NCBI GenBank assembly: GCA_026707285.1
Contig: JAPOXD010000030.1
Location: 1-64,000, forward strand
Source of the DNA: Chloroflexota bacterium
GTDB taxonomy: Bacteria; Chloroflexota; UBA11872
Direction of reading: 5' to 3'
DNA length: 64,000 nucleotides
The notes below the pieces were generated by a model, which saw only the letters and a program-made list of their open reading frames with translations, did no database searches and was not told the DNA's origin. The translations under genes were made by a program, and so were the position numbers. Shown here piece after piece: positions 17,793-25,759 of the stretch. Positions within the stretch are counted from its first letter, which is position 1; the number at the start of each line of letters is the position of its first letter.

Positions 17793-18854
17793 GTGACGCT
17801 CGGCGGCGTCGTCGGCAACGTCCGTCCCGCTGACCGTGGGGCGAAGCGGGCAGCACGACAGCGCCAGCAGCGACTCACCAAGCCCCCGGGCAGCCTGGGG
17901 CGGCTGGAGGATCTGTCCGTCCAACTGGCGGGCATCTTCGAAACCGACCGGCCAACCGTGCAGGGCATCACCGTCATCGTGGCGGCCGCCGATCACGGAG
18001 TGGTGGCGCAGGGCGTTACCGGCTATCCCCAGGCGGTGACCGCCCAGATGGTGCTCAACTTTCTGGCCGGCGGCGCGGCCATCAACGTCATGGCCCGGAC
18101 GCGCGGCGCCGACCTGGTGATTGTCGATGCGGGAGTGAGCGCTCCGCTGCCGCAGCATCCGGATCTGCGCGTCGTCGCGCCGGGCCGGGGCACCCGCGAC
18201 TTCACGCAGGGTCCGGCCATGACGCGCGAACAGGCGGAAGCCTGCCTTCGGGCCGGCGCCGACCTCGCCGCGGCAGCCTCCGAGCGAGGCGCAGCCATCA
18301 TCGGCACGGGAGACATGGGCATCGGCAACACCACGTCTGCCAGCGCCATCACCGCCGCCGTCACCGGTGCGTCTCCTGGGCGAACGACGGGGCGCGGCAC
18401 GGGACGCACCGACCCCGAGCTGGCGCACAAGACTGCCTGTGTCGAGCGCGCCCTGGACGTGAATCAACCGGACCCTGCCGACGGGTTGGACGTGCTCACC
18501 AAGGTCGGCGGCTTCGAGATCGGCGTGCTGGCCGGCGTGGTGCTCGGCGGGGCGCTCGCGCGGCGAGCGGTGGTGCTGGACGGATTTGTATCCGGCGCCG
18601 CGGCCCTCATCGCGAACTGCCTCTGCCCCACCGTCCATGACTACCTCATCGCCGGCCACCTCTCGGTTGAGCCCGGCCACCGTATCGCCCTGGAGCACAT
18701 GAAGCTCCACCCGCTGCTCGATCTCGGCATGCGGCTCGGCGAGGGCACGGGTGCGCTGTTGGCGGCGGGTGTGGTCGAGGTCGCCGCCGCCTGCCTGAGC
18801 GACATGGCCACGTTCGACGAGGCCGGCGTGTCCGACCGCGAGCCGGCGCACTGA
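17793..18854 (+). CDS. cobT: nicotinate-nucleotide-dimethylbenzimidazole phosphoribosyltransferase
   Basis: 353 residues from GTG 17,793, two bases after the cobO stop. Typical blocks: 'LTKPPGSLGRLEDL' near residue 30, 'ADHGVVAQGVTGYP', 'GTGDMGIGNTTSASA' and the C-terminal 'RLGEGTGALLA', whose Glu is the known catalytic base. It makes alpha-ribazole 5'-phosphate from dimethylbenzimidazole (or a related base) and nicotinate mononucleotide, the lower ligand for CobS. No dimethylbenzimidazole synthase is in the window. Confidence 0.96.
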   Translation: MTLGGVVGNVRPADRGAKRAARQRQQRLTKPPGSLGRLEDLSVQLAGIFETDRPTVQGITVIVAAADHGVVAQGVTGYPQAVTAQMVLNFLAGGAAINVMARTRGADLVIVDAGVSAPLPQHPDLRVVAPGRGTRDFTQGPAMTREQAEACLRAGADLAAAASERGAAIIGTGDMGIGNTTSASAITAAVTGASPGRTTGRGTGRTDPELAHKTACVERALDVNQPDPADGLDVLTKVGGFEIGVLAGVVLGGALARRAVVLDGFVSGAAALIANCLCPTVHDYLIAGHLSVEPGHRIALEHMKLHPLLDLGMRLGEGTGALLAAGVVEVAAACLSDMATFDEAGVSDREPAH

Positions 18855-18858
18855 CCCC

Positions 18859-19611
18859 ATGAGAAACCTGCGGCTCGCGATCGGCTTCCTGACGGTGCTG
18901 CCATTCGCGCCGAGTCACTCGGGACCCATGGGTCCGGCGCGCGCCTATTTCCCGCTCGTCGGCCTCGGCATTGGCGGAATCCTGGCCGGCCTGGACCTCG
19001 CCGCCCGGCAGGTGCTGCCGTTGCCGGCTGTGGGCGCTCTGCTAGTCGCGGCCTTGCTGGCCCTGACGCGGGCCATTCACACCGAGGGATTCTTGGATAC
19101 GTGCGACGGCGTGCTCGGCGGGCGCGACCGCGAGGCGCGGTTGGAGATCCTGCGCGACTCCCGCGTCGGCGCCTTCGCCGTGGTTGGCGGCGCCAGCCTG
19201 CTGCTGCTCAAGTGGACTCTCGTGATGGGAATCCCCGAAGCGGAACGCATCAGCCTCCTGGTGCTCTTTCCCTGCCTCTCGCGCTGGGGCATGGTGGCCA
19301 CCATGGGCGTCTTTCCCTATGCCCGAGCCCAGGGCCTCGGCACGGCATTCCAGGCCGGCGCCAACTGGCGTCAGCTCGTGATGGCCCTCGCCACGGCCGC
19401 GCTGGCCGGTTGGCTGCTCCTGGGCATTGCGGGGATTCTTCTGCTGGGGGTCACGACGGTTGTAGCGCTGGGCCTCGGGTGGTGGTTTCGGCGTCTGCTC
19501 GGCGGCATGACTGGGGACACCTACGGCGCCACCAACGAGGTGGGGGAAGTGGCGGTCCTGCTGCTGGGCCTCAGCGTGGCGCCGGCGCTGGTCGACGCCC
19601 CGTTCTGGTAA
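18859..19611 (+). CDS. cobS: adenosylcobinamide-GDP ribazoletransferase (cobalamin synthase)
   Basis: 250 residues, strongly hydrophobic with about six membrane helices. Family motifs: 'FLTVLPF' at the start, 'RAIHTEGFLDTCDGVLGGRDREARLEI' region (short blocks around residues 72-97) with the Asp/Glu-rich metal-binding sites, and 'GGMTGDTYGATNEVGE' near the end. It joins adenosylcobinamide-GDP and alpha-ribazole phosphate in the membrane. It starts four bases after cobT. Confidence 0.94.
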   Translation: MRNLRLAIGFLTVLPFAPSHSGPMGPARAYFPLVGLGIGGILAGLDLAARQVLPLPAVGALLVAALLALTRAIHTEGFLDTCDGVLGGRDREARLEILRDSRVGAFAVVGGASLLLLKWTLVMGIPEAERISLLVLFPCLSRWGMVATMGVFPYARAQGLGTAFQAGANWRQLVMALATAALAGWLLLGIAGILLLGVTTVVALGLGWWFRRLLGGMTGDTYGATNEVGEVAVLLLGLSVAPALVDAPFW

Positions 19612-19658
19612 GTGACGCAGGTAGTGATTGGCGCCGGCGGGCGTTCGTAGGAGGAGCG

Positions 19659-20294
19659 ATGGGTCACTGGTATCTCGTGCGTCACGGCGAGACCGACTGG
19701 AACCTCACCGAGCGGATTCAAGGCCAGGTGGACGTAACGCTGAACGCCACCGGAAGACGCCAGGTGAGCCACCTGGCGCGGCGGCTGGAAGATGTTCGCA
19801 TCGACGCGATCTACAGCAGCGATCTCGTGCGGACCCACGAGACCGCCCAGATCATCGCGGCAGACCGTGACATCGCCATAGCCACCGATCCCGACCTGCG
19901 CGAGTTTTCGTTTGGCGAGTGGGAGGGCCTCACGTCGGAGGAGATCGAGGCGCGACAACCGGGCGCAATGGCCGAACGGATGAGCGCTGGCAATGAAGCA
20001 TTCGCCGCGCCCGGCGGCGAAGACACCTGGCAGGTGCTCGAGCGCGTGAGGAGCTTCTGCGAACGCACCGCCGAGCGCCACGACCCGTCAGAAGACATTC
20101 TCGTCGTCGCCCACGGCGGATCGATTCGTGCCCTCGCGGTCGCCTTGCTGGACCTGGCGGTCACCGACTTCTGGCGTTTTCGAATCCACTGCGCCAGCCT
20201 GGCCATCATCCGGAACCACGCCGACGGGCGCACGCTCGTTCGGTGGAACGACATCAGCCACCTGCCCGCCGGGGACCGTGACACGCCGATATGA
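19659..20294 (+). CDS. cobC: histidine phosphatase family protein, probable alpha-ribazole phosphatase
   Basis: 211 residues from ATG 19,659, with a strong Shine-Dalgarno GGAGGAG just upstream. 'YLVRHGETDWN' carries the phospho-accepting His, and 'VVAHGGSIRAL' near residue 155 carries the second catalytic His. The family is broad (phosphoglycerate mutase-like). Its place between cobS and cobU, with its stop overlapping the cobU start (ATGA), points to CobC, which removes the phosphate from alpha-ribazole 5'-phosphate or adenosylcobalamin phosphate. Confidence 0.85.
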   Translation: MGHWYLVRHGETDWNLTERIQGQVDVTLNATGRRQVSHLARRLEDVRIDAIYSSDLVRTHETAQIIAADRDIAIATDPDLREFSFGEWEGLTSEEIEARQPGAMAERMSAGNEAFAAPGGEDTWQVLERVRSFCERTAERHDPSEDILVVAHGGSIRALAVALLDLAVTDFWRFRIHCASLAIIRNHADGRTLVRWNDISHLPAGDRDTPI

Positions 20295-20845
20295 GCAAAC
20301 GGCTGACCCTGGTGCTGGGCGGCGTGCGCGCCGGCAAGAGCCGCCACGCGCAAGCGCTGGCGCAAGCCGGGCAACGCGTGCTGGTAGTGGCCACGTCGGA
20401 GGCCGGCGACGCGGAAATGGCCGCCCGAATCCAGGCCCATCGGGCGGAGCGGCCCGCGCACTGGGACACGCTGGAAGAGCCGCTCGACCTCGTGACGGCC
20501 CTGGCGCCGCGCCTGCCGAATTACGACACCGTGCTGCTCGACTGCCTCACCCTCTGGGTCAGCAATCGGCTGCTTAGTCCACCCGACGCAGGGCAGGACC
20601 CTCGGGACATCTCGGCCGAAGCTCATCGCCTGCTCCGGCTCTACGAGCAGGGCGACGCCTCGTGGATCGTCGTCAGCAACGAGGTAGGCCTCGGCGTCAT
20701 CCCGGCAAACGAATTGGCACGCGCCTACGCTGACGAGCTCGGACGAGTCAACCAGGTATTCGCCGCCGCCGCGGACGACGTGACCGTGATGTTCGCCGGG
20801 GTGCCGGTGAACATCAACGCCCTGAGCTCGGACGGGACGAGGTAG
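20291..20845 (+). CDS. cobU: adenosylcobinamide kinase / adenosylcobinamide-phosphate guanylyltransferase
   Basis: 184 residues. The P-loop 'GGVRAGKSRHAQALA' opens the protein. 'RIQAHRAERPAHWDT' carries the His that is guanylylated in CobU. 'LLDCLTLWVSNRLL' and 'VVSNEVGLGVIPAN' are further family blocks. It phosphorylates adenosylcobinamide, then forms adenosylcobinamide-GDP for CobS. Last gene of the plus-strand arm; 15 bases separate it from the end of the opposing pduX, leaving little room for a terminator. Confidence 0.96.
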   Translation: MSKRLTLVLGGVRAGKSRHAQALAQAGQRVLVVATSEAGDAEMAARIQAHRAERPAHWDTLEEPLDLVTALAPRLPNYDTVLLDCLTLWVSNRLLSPPDAGQDPRDISAEAHRLLRLYEQGDASWIVVSNEVGLGVIPANELARAYADELGRVNQVFAAAADDVTVMFAGVPVNINALSSDGTR

Positions 20846-20860
20846 TCGTACCCCGCCGCG

Positions 20861-21799
20861 CTACAAGCCCCGGCGTAGGGCGCTTCCGTCGCCGATCGTC
20901 ACGCCCCCGCCGACCACGCGGCAATCATGCACCGCGACGAGGTCCGAGAGGCGCGTCCATGCCTGGTGTGCAGCCCAACTGATTCGTTCCGCGTCGTCCG
21001 CAAAGAGCAACCCCAGCACGGTGCCGCTGTGCGCCACGTTGACCCCAACCGCCCCGGCGGCCTGCGCCAGGTCGAGCACTGCCGCGAGCTGCGGTTTGGG
21101 GAGCACCGCCTGGTTCGCCAGGCTGCTCAGCGTCGCGCCCTCGCCGACGAGCTTTGCGTCTCCGTTGGCCAATCCGGCTGTGATGAGGTCCAGGGCGTCG
21201 CGAAACCGCGCCGCGTGGGATCGAAGCTCGGCCCGTCGGTCCACCGCGTTGAACGCCTCGGTATCGACCTCGTCGGAGAACTCCAGCGCAAGGACGCGCA
21301 TCGGAGGCGGCTCTCCCAGCGACCGCGCCACACGACCGCCGCGGTGATCGAAGAGTGCGATGCCGGGCAGCATCACGCCGTCGCTTGGCTCCACGGCCAG
21401 CGCCAGGTCGGCCTGTTGCCGCGCCGAGATTGCCGTGTCCAAAGCCGCCGCCGTCGCGCCGATGGCCGCCGCCACGTCGGCCGTGCTGCTGGCCATCCCC
21501 TTGGCCCGCGGCAGCGACCCCTCCAAGCTCAGGCGAGCGTCCAGGTCTCGATGCCCGAGAAACTCCAGCGCGAGCGCCACGGCCCGGCGGGCCTTGGGAG
21601 CGTTGGCGGGACCGTCGACACATCCGGCGCCGTCCGATACCTCAACCGTCGCCGTCGAGCCCATGTCGATGGGACAGGTCACCATCACGGTCGTGCCGTC
21701 CAACTCGCCCTGGGCCAGCTCGCCGCAGGTGCCTGGCGCCCAAGCCACGCCGCGCGCGACCACGCCTTCAGCCAAAGGGGTGTCAACGGACGAGGTCAC
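20861..21799 (-). CDS. pduX: GHMP kinase, probable L-threonine kinase (PduX-like)
   Basis: 312 residues. 'APGTCGELAQGELDG' at about 21-35 is the PduX-type N-terminus; 'LPRAKGMASSTADVAAA' (about 112-128) is the GHMP ATP-binding loop; 'VNVAHSGTVLGLLF' is the C-terminal motif. It makes L-threonine-O-3-phosphate, the substrate of CobD, for the aminopropanol linker. Its start overlaps the cobQ stop (ATGA), and cobD lies just upstream of cobQ, so context supports this over the related homoserine or mevalonate kinases. Confidence 0.88.
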   Translation of the reverse strand: MTSSVDTPLAEGVVARGVAWAPGTCGELAQGELDGTTVMVTCPIDMGSTATVEVSDGAGCVDGPANAPKARRAVALALEFLGHRDLDARLSLEGSLPRAKGMASSTADVAAAIGATAAALDTAISARQQADLALAVEPSDGVMLPGIALFDHRGGRVARSLGEPPPMRVLALEFSDEVDTEAFNAVDRRAELRSHAARFRDALDLITAGLANGDAKLVGEGATLSSLANQAVLPKPQLAAVLDLAQAAGAVGVNVAHSGTVLGLLFADDAERISWAAHQAWTRLSDLVAVHDCRVVGGGVTIGDGSALRRGL

Positions 21800-23322
21800 G
21801 GCTCGAGTCCCGTCATTCGATAGATCGATTCCATGTCGAGGTGCTCCCGCACCAGCGACGCCAGCTTGTCGTACTCGGCGTTCGGCTCGATGTCGTCATG
21901 GCCGGTCGGCAGGCTGAGCCCGCGCCGCGCGCCGGCGCAGGCCAGAATCGAGCGTCGCACCTCCCGGTTGTGAAACAGGCCGTGCAGATAGGTGCCCAGC
22001 GTCAGCCCCTCGGCATCCACAGCCCCATCCGCGAAGTCGATGCGCTGCCGGGACTGCTCTTCAACCGCGAAGGGACTCGAACACCCAGCGGCTGACGTGA
22101 CTCCCATGTGGATTTCGTAGGCGGTGACCTGTGCACCGCCGCACCGGCTCAGCAGACCCTGGCTCCCGGCGACCCGTGCCGTCACCTGGTGCGTCGCCTT
22201 GTCTAAATGGAATCTCGTGGTGGCCGGCAGCAGCCCCAATCCCGGCGTCTCGGCAACCTGCGACTCAACCGAGTCCGGGTCCAGGAGCCGCTCGCCGAGC
22301 ATCTGATAGCCCGCGCAAATGCCGATCACCGGCGCCCCGCCGCGACGGGCATTCGTGATGCGCTCCGCCAGGCCCCGCTCACGCAGCCAGCCAAGATCGG
22401 CCACCGTGGTCTTGCTTCCGGGGATGACCACGAGGTCCGGCTCGCCGAAATCGGCCGCCCGCGCCACAAATCGCACCCGCACGCCCGGCTCGTGTCGCAG
22501 CGGGTCGAAGTCGTCGAAGTTGGCGATGCGCGGCAGCCGCATCACGGCGATGTCGATGGCCGCCTCGTCGTCGGTCGCCGGATCGGCCGCGAGGCCGACC
22601 GAGTCCTCCTCCGGAATGTGGATATCGGTGAAATACGGCACCACGCCCACCACCGGCGCGCCGGTACGTTCGCGCAGAAACTCCAGTCCCGTGTCGAGCA
22701 ACGAGGGATCGCCGCGAAACTTGTTGATCACGTGTCCGCCGACGAGCGCCCGCTCCTCCGGCTCCAATAGCTCCATCGTCCCGACAAGCTGGGCGAAGAT
22801 CCCGCCGCGATCGATGTCGCCCACCAGCAGCACCGGCGACTGGGCGTGGCGCGCGACCCGCATGTTGACGATGTCGTGCTGCTTGAGGTTGATCTCCGCG
22901 GGGCTCCCGGCGCCCTCGATTACCACGACGTCAAACTCCGACCGCAGCCGATCGAGCGCCGCCCTGACCAGCGACCACATCTCGGACTTGAGCTGCTGAT
23001 ACTCACGGGCCGAGGCCACGGCCTGGGGCCGGCCCAGCAGCACCACCTGGGAGCGGCGGTCGCCCTCCGGCTTGAGCAGGATCGGGTTCATGTCCACGCT
23101 CGGTGCGACCAGCGCCGCCGCGGCCTGCACCGCCTGGGAGCGGCCAATCTCGCCCCCATCGGGCGTGGCGTAGGAGTTCAGGGACATGTTTTGCGCCTTG
23201 AAGGGCGCAACCTGAAATCCGTCCTGGGCGAAGATGCGGCACAAGGCCGTTGCCACGACCGACTTGCCCGCATGCGACGACGTGCCCTGGACCATCAGCA
23301 CTTTGGCGCGGCGGCTACCCAT
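21796..23322 (-). CDS. cobQ: cobyric acid synthase
   Basis: 508 residues. The N-terminal half is a dethiobiotin-synthetase-like P-loop domain ('MVQGTSSHAGKSVVATALCR', about 10-29; 'PFKAQNMSLNS'). The C-terminal half is a class I glutamine amidotransferase with nucleophile Cys in 'GICAGYQMLGE' (about residue 343) and a late His in 'YLHGLFHN'. It amidates the b, d, e and g side chains of adenosylcobyrinic acid a,c-diamide. It overlaps cobD by eight bases. Its presence implies the cell handles corrinoids earlier than cobinamide, although ring-building genes are not in the window. Confidence 0.95.
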   Translation of the reverse strand: MGSRRAKVLMVQGTSSHAGKSVVATALCRIFAQDGFQVAPFKAQNMSLNSYATPDGGEIGRSQAVQAAAALVAPSVDMNPILLKPEGDRRSQVVLLGRPQAVASAREYQQLKSEMWSLVRAALDRLRSEFDVVVIEGAGSPAEINLKQHDIVNMRVARHAQSPVLLVGDIDRGGIFAQLVGTMELLEPEERALVGGHVINKFRGDPSLLDTGLEFLRERTGAPVVGVVPYFTDIHIPEEDSVGLAADPATDDEAAIDIAVMRLPRIANFDDFDPLRHEPGVRVRFVARAADFGEPDLVVIPGSKTTVADLGWLRERGLAERITNARRGGAPVIGICAGYQMLGERLLDPDSVESQVAETPGLGLLPATTRFHLDKATHQVTARVAGSQGLLSRCGGAQVTAYEIHMGVTSAAGCSSPFAVEEQSRQRIDFADGAVDAEGLTLGTYLHGLFHNREVRRSILACAGARRGLSLPTGHDDIEPNAEYDKLASLVREHLDMESIYRMTGLEP

Positions 23323-24373
23323 GCGCCAGCACGTCGCGCAGCGCCGCGATGAGCCGGGCGCACTCCTCGGTCCGCCGAACGGCGATGCGAATGTGGTCGG
23401 GCAGTCCGAAGGACGTGCAGTCCCGCACCAGGATTCGCCGACGCAGCAGCGCGCGGCGCACCTCGGTCGCGTTGCCTACCTGCACCAGCATGAAGTTGGC
23501 GGCCGAGGGAACCGCCGGCACGCCCAAGACGGCCAGTTGCGCCTCAAGGTAGTCCTTGGCTTCGGCGATGACCTCTCGAGCGGCGGCCACGTGCGCCTCG
23601 TCCTCGAGCGCGGCAAGGCCCACCGCTTGCGCGATGGCATTCACGCTCCAGGAATGCTGGAGATCGCGGGTGGCCTCAATGACCGGCGGCGGCGCCGCCA
23701 TGTAGCCCAGCCGCACGCCGGCCAGCGCGTGGTCCTTGGTCATCGAGCGCAGCAGCGCCACGTTGCCGCAGCGCAGCAGCGGCAGCGCGTCCCATCCGGC
23801 ATCGGCCAGCGGCACGTAGGAGGTGTCCAGCACCAGCAGCCCGTCCGGGCCCAGGGCCGTGCTCAGCCGCTCCACGGATCCACGATCCAGATAGACGCCC
23901 GTGGGATTGTTCGGATTGCAGAGAAACACCATCGCTGGACGCGTCGAGGCGATGGTCTCGAGCGCCGCGTCCATGGACCAGGTGAATCCATCTGCCGCGG
24001 CAGACACCACGAACTTTACGTGCGCGCCGGTGGCATCCGCCGCCGCCTCGTATTCCCCGAATGTCGGGGCAAATGCCAGGCAGGTGGACCAAGGCGGCAC
24101 GTGGGCCTGAGCCAGCAGGTGGATCAGCTCCGTCGATCCGTTGCCGACCATGAGCTGATCGATTCCAACGCCGAGCTCCGCGGCCAGCGCTTCACGCAGG
24201 ACCAGGCACTCGCGATCGGGGTAGGACGAGAGGTCCGCCTCGGCCGCGGCTTGCCGCACTCGCGGCGACGGTCCCAGCGGATTGATGTTGGAGCTGAAGT
24301 CGAGCACCTGGTCACGCGTCAGGTTCGCGGCGCGCAACTCGGCGGTATCGAATCCGCCGTGCACGGTGGTCAT
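23315..24373 (-). CDS. cobD: threonine-phosphate decarboxylase (CobD-like, class I/II aminotransferase fold)
   Basis: 352 residues from ATG 24,373; a longer frame upstream has no coding character. PLP-fold blocks: 'FSSNINPLGPSP' (about 26-37), 'GNGSTELIHLLA', 'LCNPNNPTGVY', 'SMTKDHALAGVRLGY' with the PLP-binding Lys, and 'VRDCTSFGLPDHIRIAV' with the carboxylate-binding Arg. It decarboxylates threonine phosphate to (R)-1-amino-2-propanol phosphate. It resembles histidinol-phosphate aminotransferase, but its place between cobQ and cbiB settles the function. Confidence 0.92.
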   Translation of the reverse strand: MTTVHGGFDTAELRAANLTRDQVLDFSSNINPLGPSPRVRQAAAEADLSSYPDRECLVLREALAAELGVGIDQLMVGNGSTELIHLLAQAHVPPWSTCLAFAPTFGEYEAAADATGAHVKFVVSAAADGFTWSMDAALETIASTRPAMVFLCNPNNPTGVYLDRGSVERLSTALGPDGLLVLDTSYVPLADAGWDALPLLRCGNVALLRSMTKDHALAGVRLGYMAAPPPVIEATRDLQHSWSVNAIAQAVGLAALEDEAHVAAAREVIAEAKDYLEAQLAVLGVPAVPSAANFMLVQVGNATEVRRALLRRRILVRDCTSFGLPDHIRIAVRRTEECARLIAALRDVLAHG

Positions 24374-24392
24374 GGTGGGTGGTGCTGTCCGG

Positions 24393-25349
24393 TCAACCGG
24401 TGATGGCGTGGCGCGCGGCCAGCACGCCCAGCGAAACGACGACGGCAAGCGCCGCCGTCCGATTGACCATCGTCACTGCGCGGCCAATTTCGCCCGGCTC
24501 CGGGTCGCGGAACCCCGCGCCCAATCGGTAGTGCCCGGGCTTCTCCAAGCAAACTCCCAGCAGCCCCGCCATCGCGCTCATGGTCAATCCCGCATTTGGG
24601 CTGGCCGTCGCACCGCCATCGCGTCGCATTGTGCGCCAGGCGCGGCCTGCCGGAAGACGCGCCAGCCATCCACTCGCCAGCACTGTCAGCGCGCTCAATC
24701 GGGCGGGAATCAAGTTTGTGAGGTCGTCCAGGCGTGCGGCGGCCTTGCCCAGGTATTCGGTGGTCCCGCGATAGCCCACCATGCTGTCCATGGTGTTCAG
24801 GGCTCGATAGGCGATGGCGCCCGGCACGCCGAAGAGTGCGAAGGCGATCCAGGGCCCCACGAAGCTGTCGGTGGTGTTCTCGGCCACGGACTCGATCGCC
24901 GCGGCGGCCACCTGCGGCGGCGTGAGTGCGGTGGCGTCGCGGCTGACAAGGCTGCGCAGGCTCTCCCGCGCGACCTCCAGCCGACCTTCGACCAGCGCCC
25001 GCCTGGTCCGATGTGCCGCTGCCGTCAGTCCGGTCAGCGCGAACGCCGTGCGCAGCACCACGGCCCCGCCGATCAGGTACGCGATCGGATGTATGGCGGC
25101 CAGCGCCGCCAATCCAAACCACGCGGCGGCGCCCGTGCCACCGACGACCACGACCACCATGACACAGCCGTAAGCAAAGGCACCGACGGGATGCTGGGGC
25201 GCCACGCGTCGCAGCGTCTCCGTGGCCTTCCCCATCCAGACCACCGGGTGCACCGCGTGCGGCGGTTCCGGCAGCAAGAGGTCCAGAACCACCGCAATCG
25301 CAAGGATCGCGGCGTCCCAGATCAAGTTATCCAGCCATGGTGAGAGCAT
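24393..25349 (-). CDS. cbiB: adenosylcobinamide-phosphate synthase
   Basis: 318 residues, integral membrane. Family blocks: 'LDLLLPEPPHAVHPVVWMGK' near the N-terminus, 'AIESVAENTTDSFVGPWIAF' (about 158-177), 'YRALNTMDSMVGYR' and 'SPNAGLTMSAMAGLLGV'. It couples aminopropanol (phosphate) to adenosylcobyric acid. First gene of the minus-strand arm cbiB-cobD-cobQ-pduX; 19 bases separate it from cobD. No riboswitch is visible upstream, so this arm is probably not under the same control as the plus-strand arm. Confidence 0.95.
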   Translation of the reverse strand: MLSPWLDNLIWDAAILAIAVVLDLLLPEPPHAVHPVVWMGKATETLRRVAPQHPVGAFAYGCVMVVVVVGGTGAAAWFGLAALAAIHPIAYLIGGAVVLRTAFALTGLTAAAHRTRRALVEGRLEVARESLRSLVSRDATALTPPQVAAAAIESVAENTTDSFVGPWIAFALFGVPGAIAYRALNTMDSMVGYRGTTEYLGKAAARLDDLTNLIPARLSALTVLASGWLARLPAGRAWRTMRRDGGATASPNAGLTMSAMAGLLGVCLEKPGHYRLGAGFRDPEPGEIGRAVTMVNRTAALAVVVSLGVLAARHAITG

Positions 25350-25759
25350 CGTGCTGCGTCACTCTACGCGGACGCCTCGGGGCGCGAATAGTGCGGTTGA
25401 CGCCGGTTGCCTGGCACGACGGTGAAGCGGTTCGCTCCTGCCTTTGGAAACCTTTGCGGAGTCCTTCGTCATTCCCGCGGAGCCTGTCCTCGCGCAGGCG
25501 GGGAGCGGGAATCTGCCCGTCATTGAACCTGGGAGGAAACAGGATGCGCCCGGTAATCCTCAAGCTTGGCTGGATTCGGCAAGGGTCTCCTTTGGCAGAA
25601 GAAGTCCGGCAATTCGTTCGACTCCACCTTCGCTCGCGACCGCACCGGCAATGACCGCCCCCAAAGAAACCGATGGACTTCCGCAGACTCAGGGAACGAT
25701 TCGCCCGCCGACCGCGTAATCTCTTGCGAGGGAATCCCGGGACCACGGGTCGAACAGGC
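25350..25759. other. intergenic region between divergent genes, with one long palindromic repeat
   Basis: 410 bases between cbiB (minus) and the RCC1 gene (plus). The only structure seen is the variant repeat at 25,468-25,514, where the usual 'GTCATTCCCGCG...GGGAAT' arms enclose an extra internal palindrome (CCTGTCC-TCGCG-CAGG...). Frames across it, including the one in phase with the RCC1 gene from 25,673, look non-coding. Promoters for both neighbours must lie here but were not identified. Confidence 0.45.

Noticed and set aside
23315-24373. Histidinol-phosphate aminotransferase
   Set aside because: The folds are the same, but the gene overlaps cobQ and precedes pduX in a cobalamin operon, and no his gene is near.
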